This document shows positions 47,122 to 57,900 of a stretch of DNA of 64,000 bases, one piece after another. A program made the position numbers and the translations under genes. This DNA is from Brachionus manjavacas (taxonomy: Eukaryota > Rotifera > Eurotatoria > Ploima > Brachionidae). The stretch spans positions 6,138,001-6,202,000 of the forward strand of contig JAHQIY010000004.1 in the NCBI GenBank assembly GCA_019054805.1, in the 5' to 3' direction. The notes under the pieces were generated by a model. It had not been told where the DNA came from, did not search any database, and worked only from the letters and a program-made list of their open reading frames with translations. Within the stretch, counting starts at the first letter, position 1. Each line of letters starts with the position of its first letter.

Positions 47122-50100
47122 ATGGGTAATACAACAAGTGATGTAAATGACAGCCTAAAGGCTCAGGCAGATAGTGAAAATGGTCCTGAGATTTACAAAT
47201 TAGCAAATGTAAATGGTGGAGGTGAATTGGTTAGATTGATGAAAATTGCCATTGCAAAAAAAGACTATTCCGAATTGGATAATTTTATCAAAACTGAAGT
47301 AGTTAAATATTTGTACAATGATGGCGAAGGAGAAGAAGTATTGATCACAAATTAGCATTTATTAAAATTTGTTTTTTTATCTTTTTTAATAGATTCCTAT
47401 CGAAAAGATTGTAACAAAGCGTTCAGGCGACAAAATTTCTAAGCAAATACCAGGACCAAGTTTAATTAAACATTCGGGTAATATTTTTTAAATTTTTTGG
47501 AAATTATAAAATCTTTTTATACTTTTTTAAAACTCACAAAAAATTAATTTTTAAAATTAAAATTACCTATAAAAATCAAATCTTCTATTTTTATTGCAGA
47601 ATCAACAATTACAGTAAAAAAAATTTTCTTTACTTTTTAATGCCATATCTTATAGAAAAAAATTTCAAAACAATTTAAATGCGACATTATAATTTTCAAC
47701 TTTCTGAGCATCACGCATTTTCGTCTTTCGATTCTTCGATTTTTCTTTAACTTATACTTGTGCCGATGTTAAATTATCTAATAACTATTTAGTATTTGAG
47801 ATTCTTATTTAAAAGCGATGATTCTTTAATTTAATGAAAAATTAAATTTGAAATATTTACTGAATGCCTTAAAAGATTAACTTGAGGCCTTGTAAACTCT
47901 AAAACTGATTCCCTCACTTATTTCTTAAATAAATTTCTTAAGCAAAGAGCGTTCAACATTTTATTAAATAAAAAAAAACAGTTTATTACAGAATTTCAGA
48001 ATCAAGCTTTTACCAACGACTAATAATTTATAGACAGCGCTTTTTGTTATTTTTTAAACGAATTTTTATTTCATGATTTAAATCTATCTTCTAAAGTCTT
48101 CATTTTAATCATTTTTTAGAATAATTGAAAATAATAGTAATCTGAATTTTGTGAAATTCTGTAACATATTACCAAAATTTAAATCAAACTTTAATTTATA
48201 TTATTACCGTGTTCCCTCGTTCAATTATGCTGCACCATTGGCTAAACTCCCAGCTTTTGCACCAAAGTACATCTCACCTATGCTAAACAATTTTTAATTT
48301 GATGCTTTAATTTGCACGTCTTAGCTTGAAGTGCAGCATTATCGAACGAGAGAATACGGTATTTAATTTTATTATTTTTTTAGAATTTTATTTTCAAGGT
48401 CCTTAAGGTTTTTGCAGGTTTTCTTTAAATTCACAAGTTTAAATCAAAGCCAAGACTTGATTTATACTTAATATGAAAATGCATTTTTAAGTCAAAATCA
48501 ATTAATTGCATTTCTCGTGCGCCTTATTTAAATGAAAAACTTATGTGGGCATAGTCTTATATTTTTTTCCAAGAGATAGTTTTGAACCATATTCGCATGA
48601 GTTGATACACTTCATTATTGCTATCCTGAAAATATTTTTCAATCATTGATACAAGTCGTTTCTTAATACACTTTCTAAAAAAGATTTGATGACTGTTTAA
48701 TCTATTGGGACAAATATGGTTTGCTTATTTCTCATGGTATAACTGACAACAATGCTATCAATTTTCCTTTTATTAGCTAGTGATTAATGATTAACAAATA
48801 TTCAATTTTGTATTCAATTTACATATTGTCAAACTTTGATTACTTTTAGGTAAGTTTTATTGAGCTCCAAATTATAAACTGGAGGCAGACATTTTTCAGA
48901 ATTCAATAACTTTCGTCAGTCTCAATGATTTTTTTTAATCATGTCGTATATTTTTTCAAAAAGCTAATTAAAAAAATTTAACTTTTTGATTTTTTTTTCT
49001 AATTTAAAACCAAACACTGGTCCCGGGTTTAAATTAGAAAGGTTTTTTCTAGTCATTTAGAAAATCTATCTTTATTTTAATGGCATTTTTTATATTATAC
49101 TCATTAATTTTGAATTCAATTTTAAATGACCATTATAAAATTACTTATCAGCTTAAATCTATTTTTTTTTAATAATTAAAAAAATTGCATCACCCAAATG
49201 AGGTCTGATAGCGATTAATTTACAATAATCAGCGAATACCTTCACAAGCTGACAACTGCACACATGTTCTTAATATAGATTAAAAAAAGTAAATGGGCGA
49301 GAATGCTATCTTTATGGACACCGCTCGTCACTTCCATTCAATCATCTTTATGCTTACCAATCACGTTACCAGTGATTATACCGATATGATTATGATTCAA
49401 TTATACTGATGAAAAAGCCGCAAGCGATCATTTTGGTCCTTAGAGATGAGTGAAAGCCTTTGCAAAATCTAGGAACACTACGAGCACATGAAAACCATTA
49501 ACGATACTATCACTAACGGTCTGCTGTCTCCAAGAGATTAGTAAAAAATTTGAAGAATGCTCAGAGAAGTGGAAAATATATGTTGCACCTTGTTGAATTT
49601 ACTAAAAAAAATTCGTTGCAATTATGCAATCTTATTAATTACAGAAGCAAAGTCATGAAATCGTTATCACATAGTTCTGTTTTGTACTCAATTTCACAAA
49701 AAATCTAAATTTGGCGACTGTTAGATTTATTGTTCTAAACATTTTAATTCTTGTCTGAAATAATAAACAAAATTTTAATTAATTTTAACCAGATTGACAA
49801 AATCAGAATTTTAAATATTTTTTTTTTAAGAAAAAAAAGGTCGAAAAACAAAAAAAATTTGCTTCAAATTAGAAAAAGTTGGAGCAGTTGGCGAAACACT
49901 TCTACATCTCTGTATGCTGAATGGAACACCTTTATTTATTGAACTTGGAAAACGACTTATAAAAATTTTTCCAAATATGATAAATGATATCTATCTAAGC
50001 GAAGACTATTTTGGTATAATAATGTATCAAGAAAAAACTTAAATTTAAAAATTTAATTATAGGAGAAACTGCACTGCACATGGCAATTGTTAGTGAAGAC

Positions 50101-52437
50101 CCGGCAATGGTCAAATTTTTGCTAGTCAATGGAGCAGATGTTCATGAGAGGTGTTGCGGAAAATTTTTTTGTCCTGAAGATCAAAAAAACAACCAGGAAC
50201 ATTCATTATCTCAAGAAAGTCCTATATTTTCTCTCCATACAAATTACATGGGTTATGCATATTTTGGTGAGTATGCCTTGAGCTTTGCTGCTATTCTAAA
50301 GCAAGAAGAATGTGTTCGATTGCTAATTGCTTCCGGAGCTGATCCAAACAAGCAAGATTTTAATGGAAATACGGTTTTGCATATGCTCGTAATTAATAAC
50401 AACTTGGTATTTTTTTACATTATCAAAAATCAAAAATCAAATTGCTTTTTTACGTAGCCTATGTTTAAATTAATGCTTGAATTTAACGCAAGTCTCCATA
50501 TCAAGAATCGTCAAGGTTTGACTCCTTTAACTCTTGCTGCTAAGCTTGCCAGAAAAGAGGTAATAAATTGAGTTCTAGCCAATACTGTGCCAAATTCTAA
50601 AACTAGTTTCATTTTAAAGATGTTTCAATTTATTTTGGAAAAACTACGTCACTTGTGGTTCATCTACGCAGATATTGCCTGTGGCTCTTATCCACTAGCA
50701 ACGATTGATACAATTAATGAAGATGGTACCACCGATACTACCAGTGCTATTTATTTAGTAGTAAATGGGGTTAGTTTATTTTTTGAAAATAATTTAAAAA
50801 ATTTAACTCTTGCTCAAAATTTTAATAAATTTTAGGAAACTGAAGAACATTTGGAATTACTTGAAGGATTTGTAATAGATTTGCTGAACAAAAAGTGGAA
50901 TTCCTATATTAGATTAAAGTAAAAATTGTTATTGAAGATAGTTGATATTATTAAAATTAATATCTTTTATTTTCCTTTTTTTTCAAAATTTTTTTTTAAA
51001 ATCTATATTTCTAATTTTTGAACAATAATTTATTAAAAAATATATCAAAATTTTTTTTAAGGTTTTATTTTGAAATGCTTTTTTTCACAATCTATTTTGG
51101 CTTATCAATCGCAATTTTGATAATGAAGCGTTTGTATTTTGATTATCTGAATGCAGAAGGTAATTGTACTGACATCACGGTTAATTACACAATTTTAAGT
51201 GAAAGATGCAAATGCGCTTATCTGGAAGCAAAAGATCCTGATAGATATGTAAGATGTTTTTTGATTTAAAAAGCAATTAAAATTGTTTAATTCTTAATTA
51301 GATTCGGATGATAATCGAAATCGTCTTATTGATTTATTCAGTTTTGTATTTATTCAAGTTTTGCTACGAATTATACATTCAAAAACTTTACCTTTTCACC
51401 CAAACATTGCTTTTCAATCCATCCAAAGTCATATTTATATTTTCTCTTATATCATACTTGCTAATTGTGCCACTGAGGTTCACTTGTAATCACATTGGGG
51501 AAGATTATTTGATTGTAATTTCTATTATATTTAAATCAGCCTATATTCTTTATCTCGGAAGGTAAGCTTGAAAATTTTGGTTTCATTATTCTGAAAATTT
51601 TTGTTTTAATTTTAAATCTTTATTTTAGAGGATTTCGAGTTATAACCACATTTGTCTATATTATCCATCGGGTTATAAAAACAAATTTTTTTAGATTTAT
51701 GATCATTTTTATAGTTTTCGTGATCGGATTTTCTCAAAGTAATCTCTTCAAAAAAATTTACTTAAAAAATACTCAAATATAAACTTTTTAGCATTCTATG
51801 TTATTTATGAATTTGGCAAATCGGGTTTTTATGATTCGCCTCTTGAGGCTATTTTTGATTTAATTACCATGTCATTAAGAGATCTTGGAAGTGCTTATCT
51901 CAGTCTTTTAACAAGTTATCATCATGTGACTGGAAGGGTAATTTTAAAATTGTGTTACAAGATAATTTTTTCAAACATTAATTTCAGATTTTCTTTGTAC
52001 TTTTGAGTACAATCATCACCATTTTGATGTTCAATTTATTAGTAGCTATGATGACACATACCTACAATTTAACTACCGAACTAAAACGTGAATGGCTCCG
52101 ACAGGTTTCAAAAACTTTGTCTTTTTACATTTTGACAATTTTTTTACTTTTTTTGTTTAGTGGGCCAAGCAAGTTTTGACCATAGAACAAAATGCAAGCA
52201 GAAAAGAAAAACTCAAACAGCAAAAGAAATATGCAAATACGTTGAGCAGCGGTGAAAAGGCTTTTATTGTTCGATGGAAAATGACAGTAAATTAGCTATA
52301 GTTTAGAAAAAAAAAGCTTAAATATTTTTCTTATCTAAATAAAGGATGCTGAAAGGGAAACAATGAAAGCTTACAGAAGTTTTTTTCAGACAAAAATAAT
52401 GGAAAATGAACAGTGTTGCTCAGTGAAAGAAATTTAG
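47122..52437 (+). CDS. TRPV cation channel (Nan/OCR-like), copy 2, intact
   Basis: Fourteen exons, all in phase, give 733 aa: 47122-47337, 47393-47477, 49831-50013, 50063-50406, 50458-50559, 50620-50769, 50836-50918, 51062-51248, 51302-51561, 51629-51738, 51792-51937, 51988-52104, 52161-52286, 52345-52437. Invertebrate TRPVs serve mechano-, osmo- and chemosensation in sensory cilia. Seen: an N-terminal [10 protein letters not shown] with possible N-myristoylation glycine, ankyrin repeats ([69 protein letters not shown]), six membrane segments, and TM6 with [13 protein letters not shown] followed by the TRP-helix area REWLRQWAKQVL. The pore-loop segment reads [10 protein letters not shown], where my memory of Nan/OCR is MSLTNFGDYY, so the filter aspartate is absent. 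The second intron (2.35 kb) splits what is one exon in copy 1. AATAAA is at 52486. Confidence 0.92.
48207..48359. mobile_element. mariner-type MITE, 153 bp
   Basis: It is flanked by TA on both sides (48205-48206, 48360-48361). The inverted ends begin CCGTGTTCCCTCGTTC (left) and CCGTATTCTCTCGTTC (right, other strand) and stay alike for about 30 bases to ATGCTGCAC. No coding capacity. It sits in the large second intron of TRPV copy 2. Confidence 0.8.
49188..49575 (-). mobile_element. LINE reverse-transcriptase fragment, decayed
   Basis: On the minus strand, from 49560 down: [31 protein letters not shown], then [20 protein letters not shown] and FADYCKL. These are the palm motifs of non-LTR reverse transcriptase ([36 protein letters not shown]) with substitutions, including loss of the catalytic FADD, plus stops and a frame change. 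It lies in the large intron of TRPV copy 2, opposite to the gene. Confidence 0.75.
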
Positions 52438-52636
52438 CTTTTTTAATTTATCCTTAGTCGATTTTTTCCTTATTTCCTAAATGATAATAAATAAAATATA
52501 AAAAAATTAAATTTTTAAAATTTTAATTGAAAATGATGACATTATTATTAAATAAATGGAATCAGACTTCGTCCGATAAAAATGAATGATTCAATTAGAT
52601 ATAATTCAAACAGATTAAGATTTTAACATCATTAAT

Positions 52637-52831
52637 AACTTGTTTTGGTCTTCGATGTTTTGTGACCAAGCGGTTACCAATTATTGTGACCAATGCAGTC
52701 AGTACTGCTTTTGTGATAACCTTGGTAAATTTACTTCATGCAAAATCCAAGTAGTGTTATTGTCAAAAAATGTCACAGAGGAGCTTCCAGAGGCGTCAGT
52801 GGAAGAACAGTTAAAAATTAATAAAGTTTAA
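52637..52831 (+). pseudogene. Small Cys-rich frame, B-box-like scrap
   Basis: An open frame includes MFCDQAVTNYCDQCSQYCFC followed by a hydrophilic tail to a stop at 52831. The AV..YC..C...YC.C pattern resembles the start of a B-box zinc finger of TRIM-type proteins. No flanking exons with matching domains were found, so it may be a gene remnant. Function not assigned. Confidence 0.25.
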
Positions 52832-53372
52832 AGTGACAAAATAAACTCAATAGGGTGTTCAGAATGTGGCAAATTAGGAAGAGAAAGTTTTAAAAATTCA
52901 CCGCCAAAAAACATACAAAAATAAATTTTATAATTAATTATTTTTTTCTTGTTTACAATATTTTTTTTTTTAATTTTGAACTTTTTTACGGACATCACAC
53001 AGAAAGACCTCTTATTTTTTTGATCACGAATAAACATTAATTTCGACAAAATAAATTGAAAAAATTTTACCGGTGCTTTTGGTTAAATAGTTAGTCTAGA
53101 ATATAGTTTGTTTGGGAACTAAAATTTCTTTTCGAATTTTTTTCCAAAGAAAACGGCTGAAGTGCAGTGAGGTGTTTTTCCCTTATATAGCTTAATATTT
53201 TTCAAGCCAATATTCGGTTTTCTGAGATAAGCACTACTTTTCTTAGGATTATTACCATATTTTTTGAAAACAGATAAGATGACATTATTATATATTAGAT
53301 ATTATTTTTATTTTTTGATCTTACCGTCAAAAAATATTTTCATTTAAAAATATTTATATTTTCTTTATTTCA
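52832..53372. other. AT-rich spacer, nothing recognised
   Basis: No coding frame or repeat was identified between the Cys-rich scrap and the first 173-bp direct repeat. Confidence 0.35.
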
Positions 53373-53545
53373 AATTTATTGAGTCTATTTAAATTTTAAA
53401 TTCTAAATAGAAACAAGAGCATATTTTATTTTTTTTATTTTTTGATAATGAAAGAGTTTACCTAGTCTTTTTTTTAGCAAAATTAAGCATCTAAGTTGTC
53501 TAATAATTTAATTTTAATTAAGTCATATTGTTTTCTATATCAAAT
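53373..53545 (+). repeat. 173-bp direct repeat, copy A
   Basis: It is identical to 54417-54589 except for one base that I can see (TTTAATTTTAATT here, TTTAATATTAATT there). The repeat starts AATTTATTGAGTC and ends CTATATCAAAT. No coding content. Confidence 0.9.
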
Positions 53546-53796
53546 TTATGGTATTTTTCAATTGAAGCATGACTTTATTCATTTCCAAATAAAGTCTTTG
53601 CAAATGAACTAGACTAACTGTTGAGTCTTAGCATAATTATTCATTCTATTATTTAATCGAAAATCACATGGACAGTTAAAAAACACTTATTCCTTTATTT
53701 CTTCAATTAATAATAAACAAAAACTATAGCAAATAATCCAAATTAACCGGAATATTTGTTCTTTAATAAAAAAACTTTTAAAATTTAAAAATATTT

Positions 53797-54147
53797 TGGT
53801 TTTATGAAATTCAGTACAATAGAACATAAAAAAATGATTAAAAATTTAAAAACTTTTTTCCTTTAAGTTCAAAATTGGTTCTGTGAATGCAATATGGTGC
53901 AACATGCATATTTGCATCAACTGTCACAGTCTGCTTAAATCTGCAAATTTAACAGAAATTAAATTTCAATGTATACTAGCGTAGTGCAATTTGCAGGTAT
54001 TTTACACATCATTAGCAGACTTTGCAGCTAATGCAACTTTGTATGCTGAACCGTGCTGCATTGAACTTAAAGGAAAAAATAAGAATTAAATTTTTCTTCA
54101 TTTTTTTCTGTACTTTTTACTTAATTTCATAAAACCATTATTCTTTA
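53797..54147. repeat. Fold-back element between the direct repeats
   Basis: The left arm GGTTTTATGAAATTCAGTA and, further in, TTTTTTCCTTTAAGTTCAA are matched in inverted order at the right (CTTAATTTCATAAAACC near 54131-54147 and TTGAACTTAAAGGAAAAAAT near 54060). The middle has repeated TGCA-rich words. It looks like a fold-back MITE. Termini and target duplication are uncertain. Confidence 0.5.
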
Positions 54148-54416
54148 TTTCAAAATTAAAAGAGAAAATCAAGAGAGTTAAGTATTTAATATATTACTTC
54201 AATTTACTTTGTATGCAGCATGGTTTAAATGATAGCTCAAAAAATTAATTTAAATTATGGTTAATAATAAAATAAAAATAAAAGAAGATTGTCAAAGCAG
54301 TCGTTTTAATAAAATTTCCTGTTTTAACCAAGATAAGTATTATCATTTCCATTAATTTAAAAAATTTTGCAATAAAAAATATTTATTAAAAAAATTGAAC
54401 AATCTTTAAAATTCAG

Positions 54417-54589
54417 AATTTATTGAGTCTATTTAAATTTTAAATTCTAAATAGAAACAAGAGCATATTTTATTTTTTTTATTTTTTGATAATGAAAGAG
54501 TTTACCTAGTCTTTTTTTTAGCAAAATTAAGCATCTAAGTTGTCTAATAATTTAATATTAATTAAGTCATATTGTTTTCTATATCAAAT
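54417..54589 (+). repeat. 173-bp direct repeat, copy B
   Basis: Second copy of the repeat at 53373. The 871 bases between the copies hold the fold-back element and no gene. Confidence 0.9.
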
Positions 54590-54942
54590 AAATTTTAAAT
54601 TAATTCCCATTTTAAAAATAATTATTTCGACTTTTTAAAAAATATTTTTATCATTAATTCTTATAAAAATTATATTGAATATTAATTTAGTTGTGGAAAA
54701 AAAGAAAATGTTAAATTATTTAAATAAAATAAAAATATTTACTTCAAATAAATATATAGGCGTTTAAACAATAAAAAGTCTGAATAATTGTATTAACGAG
54801 AAAAAATTTAAACATTTAACTAAATTTTTTATAGATATTTTGTTCAAGAATGGAAAATCAAAAAAAAATCTTTAGTTTCATTTTATGAAAGCATGAACAC
54901 GAAACAGCTTTTAATTCTTTAATATTTCACTAAATTTAAAAA

Positions 54943-57900
54943 TTAAGAATAATAAGTTAAAACTGAATTCTGATTGCCTCGAATCATCATCATCGGTGGC
55001 ATTTCGTGACTAATTAAATCTAGTTTGGACAAATACAACCCTGCACATGTTTGTAAACGATTGGGTACACTGATTGTTCTAAACAAAAAGAAATTTCAGA
55101 TACTTAAAAATTTATGTTTTGAACTTACATAAAAATAAAACTCGAGTTTTGAGAATGTTCCATCAACAAGTCTTTCAAAATTAACTGCTGATTTATCTAA
55201 TTCAATTTATTAAATTTCAAATCAAAATTAAAAATCAAAATAAATATACTTTATCCAAGTTTTGCTTGTAAATTTCCTCAGATATCTTCCATGGATACTG
55301 TTCCAGAGTCTCATTTGGTTTTAGTCGCCAATTCTCAATCATTTTTTCATAAATTGACACTCTTTAAATAAAAATATTTGAAAAATTTGAGTACTAAAAT
55401 CAAAAGGAAAAAAACTAACGTAGATGGTTGAGGTTTTTTATTTGTTGTGGAAAAAACAATCAGATCATTAAAATCGATTCTGAATTTCGATAAAAGTGTA
55501 GCCAAACTGGAATTTAAATATATATTAATACTTAAATAAGATAATCTATTTATTCTAAATTTGTATTACTTTCTTTGCTCCTCAGACACATTATCGCTGT
55601 TGTTTTTTGTTTGAATGAAGATCCTTAGTTTACACTTTTGCCAATGTTTTTTTTGCAATAGAAGATACGGAATTAGAACTGACAGACCTCCGTCATCGTA
55701 GGTCCACCAGACATCAACAAATCCCTTCTGGTATTTATGGTGAAATATGTTTATACCCTGAAGTATGCCTTTGTTTATTTTGGTATTTTTCAATTTAATA
55801 ACTTCAGTGCTTTTCAAAAAGGAGTTTTTATTCGAAGTGAGACTTTCAACAAGCGGCTCGGTTTTTTCCAGCTCATAGGTTTTTTCGTTGAATTTGCTCA
55901 AATACGAATAAGATGGATTTTTGTTAATAACTTGATTTAGATTTGATTTATTTTGCTTTGATATCAAAAACTCAATATTTTGCTTCTTCAAATTGATATC
56001 TTCTGAGTTTGATAGAGCACTCTCTCCTTCCGATTCTGACTCGCTGCTTGATGAATCCTTTTCAGTAGAAAAATTATCTAATAAATCAGAATAGTCTAAG
56101 CCACCATCCAGTCTGAGAATACAAATGCCAAATTTAAGTAAAAATGCGTCATTTATCAGTTCATAATAATCAATAACATTTTCTATTTTATCCACTTGCC
56201 AATCATTTTTGAAACCAATCATTAGGGTGTTTGGTCTGAGCTTGCCAATTCCAACTGTTTGCATCATCGAAAAAGCGCCTGTTCTCAAAGATGGACTTCT
56301 TAATTCCGAATAAAATGATTTGTATTTTCGTTTGTGCATCCAGGATACATAATCAATATTGTATTTATCGACACTATCAGTAATTATATTTGCGCATATC
56401 ATCAAACTACGGTTTTTGGTTATAGCTGCCACAATGTCACACAAAGCCGGTCGAGTGGTAGGTGCACCAGTTAAAACTAAAAAATTTGGCCGAAAATTTT
56501 TTACATGTTCTTCGATTGACATCAATTTTAGTGAATATTCCAAAGACCGTCTAAATATGTGAGCCTGAGTTGAAGAACCCCAGTTTATGTCTTTAAAATA
56601 AAATAATTTAAATAAATATTTTATTAGAATTTTAAAATTTAGTGAGTGGAAATTTCTGATCCAGAAATATAAAAAGTCATTGTTATAATTTGAAAATTTA
56701 AAGGACAAATTTTTATTCTTCAATTACACTTTTTTTTTATCTAAATTTGAAATTTAAGGATCAGCTGTTTAAAAATTTAAATGCAGTATTTACATCTCTC
56801 TTATAAAAAGATTTTACACTATTAATCGAAAAATTAAAAATTTTATTATTTGGTTACCAGTTTTATTATCTCTATCGGTCCTTCAAATAAAAAATCTTCT
56901 TTGTATTTAAAAAAAAATAGAAAAAAATTAAAGTCTAGATTAATTTACGCACATTTAAGGTTCTAAAGAAAGATATTTAGGAGAATTTCATTGATGATCT
57001 TATGAGAAAGCCGAAATTATTATAAACATAATTTTACTCTAAAATCTCAAAAAAAACTAGAAAGTAATAACGATGGAAAATTTTATTTCAAAATTATTTA
57101 AAATATAATATATTTCTTTGATAAAAAAGTTTTTTTTGAGATTTGAGAGTAAAAGTAAGTTACAAAAGAGCTAATTTAACCCTTCCGTCCTTCTGGTCCT
57201 AATCCGAATTATTGATTTTAATTGAATTGAATCAAAGATTTATTTTTTATGATCAAATTTAAAATAGAATTAGTTTATTTTTTAATTTAAAAAACTTATC
57301 TTTTTTCAATTTATTTTTTATCTTTTAAATTAAATTAAATTCATTAACTTATTTTTGGTACGATTTTTTTTTTCGAATGACGTAATTATCTGAATTGAAT
57401 GACATCCTATTAAAATTAAGTACTCAATTTAAGTGACACCCTGTTATAACTTGAAAAAGATTCTATCGTGACATGTGACGACATTGTGAAGTTTGGCGCA
57501 AAGAACAAAAACAAAAATTTAGAAATGAAACAATATAAATTAGGGAGGTTAAGGGTTTTAATCAGCTGATAAATTTTGCAGAACAATTTTTTGACTCATA
57601 GCAAAAAAGTTATTTTATTTAAAAAAATTTTTGTTGTTGTTTGTTCCAAAATTGACAAAGCCAAAGTCACTAACAAATTTAATTTAATGACATGTCACAA
57701 AATTTGGATAATTACGTTATTTAAATTTTAAAATGAAATCAAATATTAAAATATTTCTTAAACGAAAAAAAACATTTTTCGAATTTAGTACTAAAAGTTT
57801 AATTATATTTTTTAAATAATTTGTCAATATTATAACAAATAAGATACTTAACAGAATAAATAATTAATTGCTTATATTTTCTTTAGGAGCATTTTTATAT

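Noticed and set aside
53373-54589. Small LTR retroelement
   Set aside because: Direct repeats lack TG..CA ends, and the interior has no primer-binding site, polypurine tract or coding signal; a fold-back explains the interior better.
55566-56723. Continuous 385-codon frame as a separate gene
   Set aside because: Only 55570-56590 matches the SLC12 C-terminal domain; the N-terminal extension is intron, and the phases join to the exons on both sides.
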